Assembly (NCBI GenBank): GCA_025769875.1
Contig: JAGFNK010000035.1
Location: 1-64,000 of the forward strand
DNA from: Russula earlei
Taxonomy: Eukaryota; Basidiomycota; Agaricomycetes; Russulales; Russulaceae
DNA length: 64,000 nt
Reading direction: 5' to 3'
Below the pieces are notes generated by a model that saw only the letters and a program-made list of their open reading frames with translations, was not told where the DNA came from and searched no databases. Below are positions 11,372 to 22,044 of this stretch, one piece after another. The translations under genes and the position numbers were made by a program. Numbering within the stretch: the stretch's first letter is position 1; every line of letters begins with the position of its first letter.

Positions 11372-11520
11372 GGCCCCATACAGCAACCGAGATTTCTTGA
11401 AACTTGAACTTGGAACTTGAATTTCGGGATTAGCCAGGTGTGACAGGTGTGATGACAGTGACATGTCATATGATTAACTAATATCAGTTGTTTTTGTCTG
11501 TTAACTGTAATTCACATATT
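11372..11520 (+). repeat. left terminal inverted repeat of Harbinger element
   Basis: Matches the reverse complement of about 14440-14589. The match covers the outer GGCCCCATAC, the run of AACTTGAACTTGG phrases and the inner TAATATCAGTTG / CTGTTAAC block. Small differences are present: the left copy has one GTGACAG unit fewer. Confidence 0.9.
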
Positions 11521-11527
11521 TGCATAT

Positions 11528-12862
11528 ATGATGTCGTGTAATGACTTGGGCTCGGGAATGATTGGTGCATCAATCTTTCTACCCCCACCTCCACCACCCC
11601 ATATGATGCAGACCTGCTCATCAATAAGTCCAGATTCCATGGAAGGAAGTCTAATCTCAGAAAGTAACAAGGCTATATGGACAACTGAAGAGGAAGCTGC
11701 ATTTCTACTGTTCCTTGTTGAGCGGAAACAAGAAGGAAACATGACCTCCAACGCCATGTTCAAGGACCTTACCTTCAACCAAGCAGCCAATTCTATTAAG
11801 CCCATGCATGAGAAGGGTCCTATCAAGACTGGACCTATGTGCAAATCAAAATGGCAAAGGGTACGAAATTTTTTTGCTTTGCCATATCATGCAGCTAACA
11901 TCGTCTACTACTAGATGAAGAAGGAGTACTTGCTAATCGTTGCTCTCAGGAATGAGTCCGGGGTTGGGCACCTATGGACCGATGAGAATGGAATTGTTGT
12001 TCCACCTGAAATGGAATCAGTGTGGAGTGATCTAGTCAAGGTGCGTACATAACATCTAATTTGTCAATGCCATCTGATCATTAGTAGAATAATCAAGAAT
12101 ACAAGAAGTACAGGGATAAAGGCTGGCTGCATCGCAGCATCATGAAATCTCTGATGCCATCAAGTGCAAGAGGCCACCATTCATATCGGGGCATGCAGTC
12201 AACAGCCCATTTTACTCCCCCTCAGTCATCTGCGTCGCTGTCCCCCAATCCCAATTTGTTTGAACATCAAAGTGGGGACTCCTTGTCATCTCTGGCGCCA
12301 GATCACTCTTCCTCCTCATCCAGTGTCCTTCATTCCAAACGCAAAGTATCTCAGGTCAAGGATGTCGCCTCCGAAACATCTTCCTCATTTACCAAAAAAC
12401 TCAAGTCTGATTCCATGGCAGTTGCGTCCACAGCATGCAGTCAACCATGGAGAGGTTTGCCGATAACTTCAACTCAACCATGCATGCATTCATTGCTTCG
12501 TCCCCACCCCCAATGTCGCTGGCACTCCCCCCACTCCCAATGCCGCTGGCACTCCCCTCAAACCCAGCCCCAGCCCCACCTCCGGCCATGCATATGCCAC
12601 CTTCAAATGACATCATAACTATCTCGGCACTTCCCAAGACCACCCGTTGGTCACTGGCAATTCAACATCTTACCAAGGATATTGAACTGAATGGTGAATG
12701 GCTCTCCATGGATGATGTTGTCCCTGTGATCAATATCTTGGGATCTTATGACATCGTGCGCATAGACAGTTATATTGTGCTTATGACTAATGGGTCAGCG
12801 TTGTCAGCGTGAGATTGCATGCAACTACATCAAGGATCTGTTGGAGAAGGCCAGGATGTCCT
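11528..12862 (+). pseudogene. Harbinger accessory SANT/Myb-like DNA-binding protein, frameshifted
   Basis: Exon 1 (11528-11860) carries the SANT-like core WTTEEEAAFLLFLVERKQEG. Intron 11861-11914 (GTACGA...CTAG) and exon 2 (11915-12040) give MKKEYLLIVALRNESG. Intron 12041-12087 leads to exon 3 from 12088 (NNQEYKKYRDKGWLHRS). The exons read continuously to about 12425. The frame then has to shift (ERFADNFNSTMHAF...) and again near 12800 to reach the family-like ending REIACNYIKDLLEKARMS, stop at about 12862. The middle is Ser/Pro-rich. Family role: helps the transposase bind DNA and enter the nucleus. The two shifts may be real lesions or sequence errors. Confidence 0.75.
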
Positions 12863-13067
12863 GACTGTAGTTGTACTTCTACAGTAGTCACCCATCACAC
12901 GCATGTATCGTAATTTGTTGAATGCCATGAAGTGTTCTTTCATTTTCTGAGAACATGTGGACATGTGTCTGAACTAAATACCTGCTGCGTGATCCTCAAG
13001 TGTTTTCTGATACTGCTCCCACATCTCACCTGCAATCCTGTCTCACCTAATATTTGCTTGCTCCCTC

Positions 13068-14414
13068 TCATAGCGCAGTCACTACCCCTCTTCCCAGTTC
13101 ACCAGCTGCTTCACAATGACCCATCTGAGGGTCTACCCTGTCATCAAATACATCGATCTCACTGTGATCATAATGGCAAATAAAATTGTGAAGGGCTGCA
13201 AGTGCTGATGGGATGTGTGCTTGAATGTCCATGTTATACTCAGGGGGGTACCAAAGGATTTTGAAACACCGCTTGAGAATCCCAAACATACGCTCTATGA
13301 CATTGCGAGCTTGAGCATGGCGCAGATTGAATAATTCCTGGGGTGTGCATGGCCTAGGACAAGCGTAAAAATTAGTGAGAAGATGGGAAAGAAAGAGAGA
13401 ATGCACCATATGCCAGCATGACCCCACTCAGATAGATGATATTGTACACCTCGATAAGGAACAAGCAGTGTGTTTGATGAGGCAAAGCCTGCATCAGTGA
13501 GATAGTATTTCCCTCTTGGGATGGGGAAATCAGAATGATGGGCATCGTGGAAAAGAGTTGAGTCAGCGGTGGAGCCCTCCCAACCAGTCAAAAGATATGT
13601 GAAGCAGAGGTCAAATGAACAAGCAGCAAGGCAGTTCTGTGAGAGAACACCGTTGCGGTCTCTTGTTGCATCATGCTCTGCAGCAGTGGAGTAACAACCA
13701 ATGTGGGTGCTGTCGATAGCACCCAGGGCATCCTTGAAAAAGGGAAAAAATTTGGGATTCCCTTGGATAAAGGAGTGAGGAGGGGAATCGGCATCAGGAA
13801 GCTGTACAAAGGTGGTGTAGAAAGGGGGGGTTGCGAGAACTCCAAGTATCTTTTTAAAATATCTGGATATCCATCAGAAGATATATAGAAGGAAACCATG
13901 GGATACGTACTTTGAGACCGTGCTTGGTGACCGCTGAAAACACTCTCCAATTGTTGTTGACAGCCCGGTGGAAGCGGCATAGAGAAATATGGCAACCTGT
14001 TCTTCAATTTGGACATGCCAAGATGACGCAACACCAAAGTTGTGGAGAGTCTGCTGGAGCTTGTGAAACACATGTTTATGGACCCCAAGTTCATTCCAGA
14101 TGCGTTCTGGGTGGCTGGTGAGTAGTTCATGGACCCAGGCAAGACCAGTGAGGGCGGAGGTGTGATATGGAATAGGAGGAGAACTGGGGTTTGAGTATTG
14201 ACAGTATGGCCTGGAAGCCATAAAGGGCATAACCTGTAAAATATAAAATCATTAGAAGTTGTTGGCATCGCCATTGTACCTGCTGCAGATACAGCCTCTC
14301 CTGATCAAGGTAATCAGCCATAGCATTGACCAGGGGATGGACAGTGACAACTTGAAATCGGGGGGTAAAAAATCGGCCATGACTTGGAGGGGCATAAAAA
14401 GTTTTTGGGAGCAT
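13068..14414 (-). CDS. PIF/Harbinger DDE transposase (DDE_4 type), apparently intact
   Basis: Four exons on the minus strand, starting MLPKTFYAPP at 14414. Introns: about 14234-14279 (GTACAA...TACAG); about 13870-13915, which must use the ATATCCAG acceptor to keep frame; and one of about 53 nt near 13353-13405 (GTGCAT...CCTAG). The catalytic core reads GAIDSTHIG (first Asp), GWEGSTADS, YYLTDAGFAS (second Asp), PYRGVQYHL and NVIERMFGILKRCF (Glu). The last exon ends at 13068. No premature stop is left after splicing. The N-terminal part (ERIWNELGVHKHVFHKL) matches the usual helical region before the core. It catalyses excision and insertion at TWA sites in the nucleus. Activity is inferred only. 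Confidence 0.85.
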
Positions 14415-14439
14415 CAGTCATTACAACAACAAATATGTG

Positions 14440-14589
14440 AATTACAGTTAACAGACAAAAACAACTGATATTAGTTAATCATATGACATGTCACTGTCAT
14501 CACACCTGTCACACCTGTCACTCCCGGCTAATCCCAAAATTCAAGTTCCAAGTTCAAGTTTCAAGAAATCTCGGTTGCTGTATGGGGCC
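14440..14589 (-). repeat. right terminal inverted repeat of Harbinger element
   Basis: Reverse complement of the left repeat; ends GGGGCC at 14589, then TTA. Confidence 0.9.
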
Positions 14590-15183
14590 TTAGAAACTGT
14601 TGCATAACTCATCTGACATCATCAAGGCTCCAATGACATCATGGCTGACTGAGCAACTCCACAGTGACCTCATAGGCTCACTAAGTGCTCCACAGTGACA
14701 TCATAATGATGTCATCGCTCCACAATGATCAATAATGCGCTCAGTAAGCCTGAAACTTGACACAAGCGAGTTTATGCCTCTGTAGTCCTATTGGATGGTA
14801 CCAAAGGGTCTAGAATAGTTCCAGTTCTTTGTAATCAACCCTGTACACTGTATATAAGCCCCAATGAAGCATGGCAGTCATCAGACTGTCCATTTGTGAT
14901 ACTCTCATCTTCCTGGGTACTCCCCTGCGACCACTCAGTCTAAAGTCCTCCCTCATCTTCAAGGTACTCTTCAACGACCACCTTGTTTAAAGCCCCTTGC
15001 TGCACTGGCCTCTACTCTTTGCCTCTGCCTCCTGCAACACATACCAGTCCCCATCTGGTATCTCCTAGTCATTTGGCTCATCCTCCTGTTCAACAGCTGT
15101 TTATGCTGCATACCATCTGGTCTGACCCTTGCCCACCTGCTCCTGAGTCCTTAGTGATCAGCAGTACGTGTCTTGACAAGGGC

Positions 15184-15670
15184 ATGCTGAGTTCATGGGG
15201 CTGGATGGTGATCCAAGACAGTTGTCTTAGAGCCAGGAACAAGCCAAAGGGAGGAGAGGAAGAAGGGAAGAAGAGAGAGAAGAGAGAGAAGAGGTGAGAT
15301 GACTCAAGCATGGTCATTTTCAGACTGACTGATACTAGGAGACTTTAAGGGGGGGTTTGTTCACTTCTCCACTTCAGAGTAGCTAGTGGGCTTTTATATA
15401 CAGGACAGAAGTACTAAAGGAATCTAAGTAATGAAAGGAATGGGAATGTGAAAGGGAGTCAGAGAATGAAAGGGAATTGAGACTGGGCAAGGTGGTTGAG
15501 GTGGTCATGAAAGGCTTGAGATGCAAATGCATCAAGTGAGGTGGGGCATGGTGTGCATGCATGGTCAGTGGTGAGGGGTGGGCAATGCAATTGAGGTCTT
15601 GACATTGGGTGTGAGATGGTTTGTGGTGTGGCAAGGGCTGGGAATGAGAGGTGACAGGAAGGAGGCAAGG
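15184..15670 (+). repeat. unclassified repeat, TATA-bearing, related to 17.7 and 51.6 kb regions
   Basis: A purine-rich stretch (AGAGAGAAG runs near 15265) is followed by CAGAGTAGCTAGTGGG and TTTATATACAGG (15375-15405). The phrase recurs at 51656-51685 and, diverged, near 17790-17815. No ORF on the plus strand; the minus-strand frames are low-complexity His/Pro/Ser. Probably part of an old LTR. Confidence 0.4.
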
Positions 15671-16551
15671 TGTCATGGTAACAAGCCATGTCAGTTCTTA
15701 AGTGTGAAGGTGAGTTGACAAAGAGATGTGTTCAATGAACAGGCCAATTCTCATTTGTAAAGAGTAAGGATCCCTGCAGTGGTCGAAGTGTTTTATGCTA
15801 AACAGGTTATGGCCAATAGACCCTTCCTAGTACAACTTGGTTTGTTGAGAAGCTAGGGTAAGTTTGTAATGGGATAGACTAGGGCTGGTTCCACTAGCCA
15901 TATGCATTCAAGTCTGTCGTAGACCTTGAACAATGCAAGAGAGAGTAGAGGAAGGTAGGTCTTTAAGGAGGAGAGCTCTTCTCAGTAGAGTGGAGAGAGA
16001 CTCTTAGGGGAGGAAGGGATAGGTAGAGTAGATGGTAGTTGGTGTGTGTGAAGAGTTGGTGAGATGGAGATGTGGATGTGGTTTGAGGATTAGGAGTGAG
16101 GTGGGTTGCAGGCGAATATGTTGGACAAGAGTAGGTTGGATTCTACAAGAGATCAAGCTTAGGGCTTTGGTCACAAAGTACTGGGCTTATATATACAGGA
16201 GAAGTGCAGCAATAGCTGCGCTTTGACTGTGCTACTAGTATAGTAGGAGTCATAATAAGTAGGAGTCATAAAAATGAGGCCATGAATGAGTCAGAACCAA
16301 GTAACTGTGCTGCACAGTAGATGTGCAGCATTGCACAGTCAAAACTAAGAAGTGAATATAAATGGAAAGAGAACCAAACAAAGGGAAAGTAACAGCAATC
16401 CAGTGTTACCTGAATGTGTATGGATCACATGATAATGCAGATGGGATCACAAGACATAAGAGATCACAAGACCAGTAAGTAAAGGGACATACAAAAGCAA
16501 GCAGTCCATAGCAAAGGTAAGAAGTAAACATAAAAGGAAAATGTTGTAATG
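15671..16551 (+). repeat. solo LTR, family A, target duplication CAAGG
   Basis: Starts TGTCATGG; CAAGG flanks it at 15666-15670 and 16552-16556. The right terminus reads GTAATG instead of GTAACA, so the terminal CA is mutated. TATA-like TTATATATACAGG lies near 16190. About 881 bp, collinear with 2425-3307. Confidence 0.9.
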
Positions 16552-16556
16552 CAAGG

Positions 16557-17086
16557 TGGGGAGGAGGCCAAGCATCATGTGTCATGCACAGTCTGCACAG
16601 GTTCCAAGGCCAGCAATATCTGGTTGAAGATAGGATGACATTCAATCAATGGCAGAATCCCTTGGAACATATATGGGGAAACTCACAGCATATTGATGAA
16701 CCAGTGATAATCTGCAGGATCCTCCATATATTCCCAACCAAGGTGCAAGTTCCCTGCTTTTGCGACATGATCATCACATCTGTTGAGATAACAAGTCTCC
16801 TCAAGCATGAGCACTGCAGCAACATCAAGACCAAATTGCAGACAGGCCTGTTGATTTGGATTTAAATTGTTGCACATGAGCATGAGTGCAAGATAAGCAG
16901 TGATAATATCCTCCCTAGTGGTGGCAGACAGGACAAGATAATTGGATAATTGCACAAAAGTCATGCTGTAGTGAGGGTGACAGCGGAGACTCAAATTCAT
17001 GCTCATGTAATATGCTGCGCTGAGATGCTGTGACTTCTGCAGCTCCAGCTTTGAGCAAGACTAATGATGTGCACCCAAGGATTACT
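16557..17086 (-). pseudogene. fragment of a second Harbinger-like transposase N-terminus
   Basis: Minus-strand reading of 17006-16610 gives a helical stretch (MSMNLSLRCHPHYSMTF ... LGWEYMEDPADYHWFINML), then VSPYMFQGILPLIECHPIF. The L-R-V-S-P-x-T-F-x-x-L-x-x-L-I-E-x-H-P-V-F pattern is what I recall from agaricomycete Harbinger transposases just before the DDE core. One stop separates the two halves and the core itself is absent. Assignment rests on motif memory. Confidence 0.45.
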
Positions 17087-17420
17087 AGATATCATCATTC
17101 TCTGCACTGACGGAACATCACTCCGTCTTACGGTTGGTTCATATTTCCCACAAATCGGACAGCCGTGTAAGCATTGACACTCTCGCATCTGAGTCTGAAC
17201 TACACATCAGGAAAAACCGGTCCGGTCCATAGACACTGCTTAATTCTGTAGACACCATAGACACCATAGCACAACAACATACTATGTAGTGCTCTATAGC
17301 ATCATAGTAAGTATATATTGCTCAATGTAGTTCCAGTAGTTTATGACTATATTTATGTAGGCACAGTAGATGAAACCAAGTCTACATATCACTATGTAGG
17401 ATGACTGAAATTCTGGTTGT

Positions 17421-17550
17421 CTATGGAGATGATCAGTTTACTACATTGCACTATGGAGACAATCAGTTTATTACATTGCACTATGGAGACAATTGTTCAT
17501 TACATTGCTCTATGGAGACTATTGGTTATTATAATTATATTGCACTATCG
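17421..17550 (+). repeat. 30-bp tandem repeat, about 4 copies
   Basis: Units start with CTATGGAGA at 17421, 17451, 17481 and 17510, each followed by a TCAGTTTATTACATTGCA-like tail; a degraded fifth start (CTATCGAG) lies near 17545. Confidence 0.85.
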
Positions 17551-17689
17551 AGCCTTACTGATTGGCCATGCTATGCTGCATATTGTCCTCTCCTCCCCAA
17601 CTCACTCTCCCCTTTCCCATCCTCCCCCTCTCCTTCTCCCCTGATGACACTGTTTTTCTTTCTCGCCTCTCCTCTCCTGATGGGAGGTG

Positions 17690-18340
17690 GCCACACGCGT
17701 GTGAGTCGGTCAAAGTGAGGGTAAAAGGGTTTCTTGCTTGCTTTCTTTCTTTCTATTTCCTTCCTTTCTTGCCTTCGTCCTAGAGACGAAGGCTGGTTTT
17801 TATGTACATTAGGACTGGAGCTAGACTAAATGGTATCCTAGAATGAGGGTAGCTAAAGAGAGGGAAATGTATTCTGAGATAAATGGGTATGGACGCGTGT
17901 GATCGTGGTGTTGAGGTGACAGGTGTAACGAAGCTAGGCTTTGGAAGGGTATAGTAAAGGGGGCTGTAGCAATGAGTGGGCACTAGTCGGTGTGGCTGAA
18001 ATGCCATGAAGGGGTGGTCAGTCCAGGTCTTGAGCATTGAGGACTTCTGCCTGATGAGGCAGTGGCGGGCATGTGGGCGAGCAAGCGTGGGGTATGTGTA
18101 CAGGGTGCGCATGGGTGGTAGCGACGTCGGAGGCGGAGGAGCGAGTGTATGCATCGGAGGCAAGAGGCGGAGGGCATGGTGTGCTTGCGTGTGTGATGTG
18201 GTGGTGGGAGAAGTGGGAGTTGTGGGGCGCGCGTGTCAGGGCGTTCGGCTGTTGACTTGTTGACTTGTCTCTCGTGGTGGGTGTGGGTGATGCTTGGTCA
18301 GCAGTTGGCCAGTCCGCCATGATCCACGTCCAAGCCCTGC
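17690..18340 (+). repeat. old dispersed repeat shared with 51560-52220
   Basis: Collinear similarity with 51560-52220 includes the shared phrases GAGGCAGTGGC and GCATTGAGG-CTTCTGCCTGATG (18040-18065 versus 51878-51907). Strongly diverged. The minus-strand Pro/His/Ser frames are low-complexity, not convincing protein. Confidence 0.5.
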
Positions 18341-20035
18341 AACTCACCTACAGTGCAAAGGAGAGGAGAAGGGGAGAGAGCACATGGGGAACATGCAAGT
18401 GAGAGTGGTCACGCATGAAAAATGCTGCTTGCTGTCTATGTGAGTATGCAATGGGATGTTGACATATGTGATGGCAAGGCACAAGGTAAAAAAGGCCAAC
18501 ATGTGCAACTCGTCAACTTCAAACCTTTTTTGATGACGGCCTCTTCGTTTTTACTAATCGCATTCATTTTCTTTTGCCAGTCATTCTTCCCCTCTTTCCC
18601 CTCTCCTGCCCACTCTTCCTTCCCCATGGTCCCAGTTCAAAACTCTCAAGCTACCAGTTTCATCAAGTTTTCACCGGCTATTACCCAAGTCATTTGAGTT
18701 TTTGAGTTTTCCCATGCCATGTTGTTTCCACGGGTGCGTTTTTTGTTTCGTTTTCACGCACTCTCTCATCATCTCCCCTCTCCTTCCTACTAAACAGCCT
18801 CTTGTTGGCCTTCAAGCTGCCTTCTCACTCCCTTCTTCTGTGTTACTGCAGTGGTGACAATGGGGACGACAATGACATATGAGAGGACTTGTATTTAAGT
18901 GAAAGAAAAAAAATGCACACAAACAACTTAACTAAAATCGCGCACGGGGGAAAACACGCGTTGCTTGAAGGTAAAGTACGCTTGAACCAAAAGCGAGCTC
19001 CCGCACGCAGGAAATGGTATTTCAGGGGATGGGCACATCACAGAAAACGAAAGTGCGACCCTTTCCCTAGGTCTCGCCAATGTGCGTTTCGGGTTTCCTT
19101 TTACTTGTGAAATCTCACTGTCACAGTGACAAGTACAACCATGCTCGGCGTCTTCAATGAGTGTCTTACGCATTCTGTGCATTACCCTTTCCTTCGCTTT
19201 TCGTTTTTTTGTCACTCTCCTCTGCTTTCCTTTGCACAGGCTTCGCGCGGCTTCAAAACGTTGAACACACGTTCACGTCTCGACTCACCTGTACCCTGGT
19301 GCCGTCTTCTGCATCGTCCTTGATGCCTCCTCTTACCATGACAAAGCCACCGACACCACTGTCCAAGTCCAAGAAATGAGAGAAGGTGGCCCTTGCTCCC
19401 GGGCACAGGCCGATGAACAATGAACAGGTGCGTTATTCCTTTTCGTTTTTGTGCACTCTCTCATACTCTCCAGCCTTTCGTCAAGTGCTCAGGGGGAGAA
19501 ATGGACATATGGAGCGACGACGAGACACCGCTTAGAACGCATACGCAAATGACGATGACAGCTATGGGCACAGTCCCAAGAAGTGCCGCATGCGAGAGCC
19601 GGAACAGCGCCGCGGAGGCGAGTATCCGACTGTAGTTCAAAAAATTAGTTAGCATTGATATGTGAAATATATATTGTTTCCTGACATTTGTGTGAATTTA
19701 AGTGCCTGAGTTGTTTATCATAACAATGTTGCAATCAGTAGAACATAAGCATGTGGTTGGCTACATAGGTATGGTTGATGATGGGAAGAAATGTACATTT
19801 ATGTTGTTGATATAACTATAACATTGTATGATTTTATGTAGCATTGGTGGAAGAAATGTAGTCAATGGTGCTCTATATAACCCTGGTGGCGGCTATATAG
19901 AGTTTGGTGGTTGCTATGTAGGCATGAAACCTCAATGGTTGTAAAGTTGCTACAGACGCTATGGTAGCTATATAGCGCTACATAGCATTTTCGTTTTTTC
20001 CTGATGCAGCGTGAACGGATAATAAACATAATAGC

Positions 20036-20461
20036 CTATGGGTTCAAGGGGGCCTGGGGTGGGCTAAACAAAAGTTTACCACCTATTCGGACAATGGGTC
20101 TACCTGGCTTCTGCCCGTGGGGCCAGGTCGGGGCTGAGCGAAGGGCTGCTTTCACATCGAAAGATGGGTTAGCTACACCATCATGGTGTGGAAATTCAGA
20201 TTGCTTCGGTGCGATGAACTTGGGTGGTTCGGAATCTTTTCCGTTGTCTTTGCCGACTTTTCCTTGGTCTTTGTCTTTGTCTTTGTCTTTGTCTTCGTCG
20301 ACTTGTCCTTTGTCTTTAACGACCCTGGCAAGGTAAGGACCACATCAGGGATGCAACGGGACTCCAAGCAAGGGATCGGCGTACGGTTTGGTAACTTTTG
20401 CGAGCAACGGAGCGACGCCAACGACAAGGCAGAAAATGTAAAACAAAGTAGAGGTACGCAT
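20036..20461 (-). CDS. small secreted protein with Lys-Asp repeat, copy 2 (two exons)
   Basis: Paralogue of 9643-10059. ATG 20461-20459, stop 20038-20036. Intron 20325-20384 is again 60 nt with the GTACGC donor and CTGAT branch, and again hides an in-frame TGA. The predicted product is 121 residues with the same signal-peptide-like start (MRTSTLFYIFCLVVGV) and a longer acidic/basic repeat (DEDKDKDKDKDQGK, about residues 36-49). The C-terminal half conserves PPKFIAP, SEFPH and the end QAPLNP, while the middle varies. The 2.8-kb insertion ends only 29 bp past the stop codon, so the 3' untranslated region is replaced. Function unknown. Confidence 0.72.
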
Positions 20462-21240
20462 TGTGGTGAGCGGCGGTTGTGAGATTTGATATCAAAAGTC
20501 GTGCAAGTCGTCGATGGTATTGCAAAGAAAAAAAAAAGAGGGCGGCGGTGTAGGATGTTTAGAAAGGTTGTCGGTAACCGGTACCTAACAATCTGAATGG
20601 GAGACCAAAGCCGGGGTCGGGGAGAATTGGTACTGCAGGCACTGATCTGCCTTTATATGATACTCTTTGCAAAGTCCGCCATCCATGCATTGCCTTGAGC
20701 GACGAATATCAACACCACAACTGTCAAGGCGACGCGGAAGCATCAACTAAATCGCATTATCACCATCATCGTCATCATATAATGATCGCGTTCACAATTT
20801 TGATCCCTTGGCGCTTTTCAGGTTTGAAGGCTTGAACGTCGCGAGCACACGAAAATTATCTCACCGAAGAGTTTACATCGGCTGCTGAGAGGCAAAGCCG
20901 GGCCTCGTTGTCATCATGTAGAGCCAAACCCGTGTATGATGCTCGGATACGTGTCACAAGCCATCACGTATGGCGGTCAAACCGAGGGCCGCTCTCATCA
21001 TGATGCCAGTGAGCAGTCGGTGAGGTCTCAGGCTAACCGTGGCCGCACCGCCGAATCATTTCATCGGGTGCTCGCATTTCGGAACTGCACAATGGAGGGT
21101 CCCTGTATGATTGCCCTTCTTCGCATGACAGGAACCCCGCGATATCGCAGTCGCTGTCGTATTTTTGTCATATACCAATAGAGCCCGCGGCAAGACGTGG
21201 TCTCAGCGTTACTTCACATCAAGCAAGTCATAACCTTACT

Positions 21241-21900
21241 AGGTGATATGTGGTGGTTATTGATATCTGCGGCACGCGGCCGGGTAGATGACAGCGACGG
21301 ATGATGGATATACCTTGGGCTCCGTCCTCTTAACGAGCTGCCTCTTGAGTTCCTCACCAGTGAAGACCAGGGAGGAAGAGCGGAAGGGCGAGCGTCTGAT
21401 GGCACATCATTTGTAATCCACCTGCTGTATGGGTTGAGGGTATGGAGGGAGTTGAATCAGAGGGGTCATTGGGGCGGCGGCTGTGCCCTTCCCCTTCGGA
21501 TCTTGGACCTTCGGCTGTTTTGGAGAAGGTTTCATGTTCCAACGCTTGACCGCTGCCAGGGAGCCAAAGCAATAAAGTACCTCGCTGCGGATGCGTGAGC
21601 CGCCAGAGTCCTCAAAGGAGGATGAGATCTAAAAACGGTGAGGGTTTCAGGGTGATGGGGAGGGATGCGCAGGCAGGATTTTCGGTGATGAGGGGTGCTT
21701 CACGGCACGGCACTCGTCAAGCGAGATAGCCGCACGGGAGTTGGTGACCTCGGTTGGCACCCTGTTGAGGGAATTTCGGAGGGGGTGAGCTGAGAGGGGG
21801 GGCGTGGATTAGATGTTTGTTGGATTTGGTGGCATCAGCCTGAGGTCCTCCGGTGATCACTAAATTGCCGTGCCGTTACGATACACAAAGATCGAATGAG
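21241..21900 (-). other. possible host exons, minus strand, unrecognised
   Basis: A good acceptor (CCGTTTTTAG, near 21630) opens a frame reading ISSSFEDSGGSRIRSEV ... MKPSPKQPKVQDPKGKG, broken by a TGA near 21412. It continues SSSLVFTGEELKRQLVKR to a GTATAT donor near 21325. No domain is recognised. It may be part of a host gene with an intron I cannot place, or a decayed one. The stretch 21640-21900 shows nothing clear. Confidence 0.3.
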
Positions 21901-22044
21901 GTGATGCCTACTCTCTTCGCCGTGATTCAACCAAGAAATAAGGAACCGTTGAAGGATACGCGTAACACGTAATACGATTTCGCTGTGATCTCCTTCCACG
22001 CGTGCCCCAAAAACCTGCTCTCACCCCTCCCACGTTCCCGAACC

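Larger units (their letters stand above)
11372..14589. mobile_element. PIF/Harbinger DNA transposon, 3,218 bp, TTA target duplication
   Basis: Terminal inverted repeats of roughly 150 bp (11372-11520 and about 14440-14589) begin GGCCCCATACAGCAACC. The 3-bp duplication TTA (11369-11371 and 14590-14592) is the superfamily standard TWA. The uninterrupted family B LTR at 40543 shows the empty site. The element has the two expected genes in convergent orientation: a SANT/Myb-like protein (plus) and a DDE transposase (minus). It is younger than the LTR it sits in. Confidence 0.95.
11129..15178 (+). repeat. solo LTR, family B, carrying a nested Harbinger element; target duplication AGGGC
   Basis: Starts TGTTATGAACC and ends TGTCTTGACA; AGGGC flanks it at 11124-11128 and 15179-15183. 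Without the Harbinger insert (11372-14589 plus one TTA) the LTR is 829 bp, close to the other family B copy at 40543-41370 (828 bp). A TATA element (TGTATATAAGCCCC) lies near 14849. The perfect duplication and absent interior show a solo LTR. Confidence 0.93.
17205..20006. mobile_element. 2.8-kb terminal-inverted-repeat element without visible transposase
   Basis: The ends CATCAGGAAAAAC (17205) and GTTTTTTCCTGATG (20006) form a short imperfect inverted repeat of about 12-14 bp. Comparison with the empty duplicate at 9612 defines the insert; a 2-bp duplication CA (17203-17204, 20007-20008) is possible. Both subterminal zones are full of CTATGTAG / CTATATAG words, typical of transposase-binding clusters. 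No transposase ORF is seen, so it is probably non-autonomous; superfamily unassigned. The interior holds a 30-bp tandem array, an old repeat (17690-18340) and stretches with no recognised content (18341-19640). Confidence 0.7.
17087..21240. repeat. segmental duplication, copy 2, split by a 2.8-kb insertion
   Basis: 17087-17204 and 20007-21240 match 9503-10850. Differences are scattered substitutions and a few small indels. The break between the two halves is filled by the inverted-repeat element 17205-20006. Its right end (after 21240) runs into host-like sequence, so copy 2 is probably the original locus. Confidence 0.85.
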
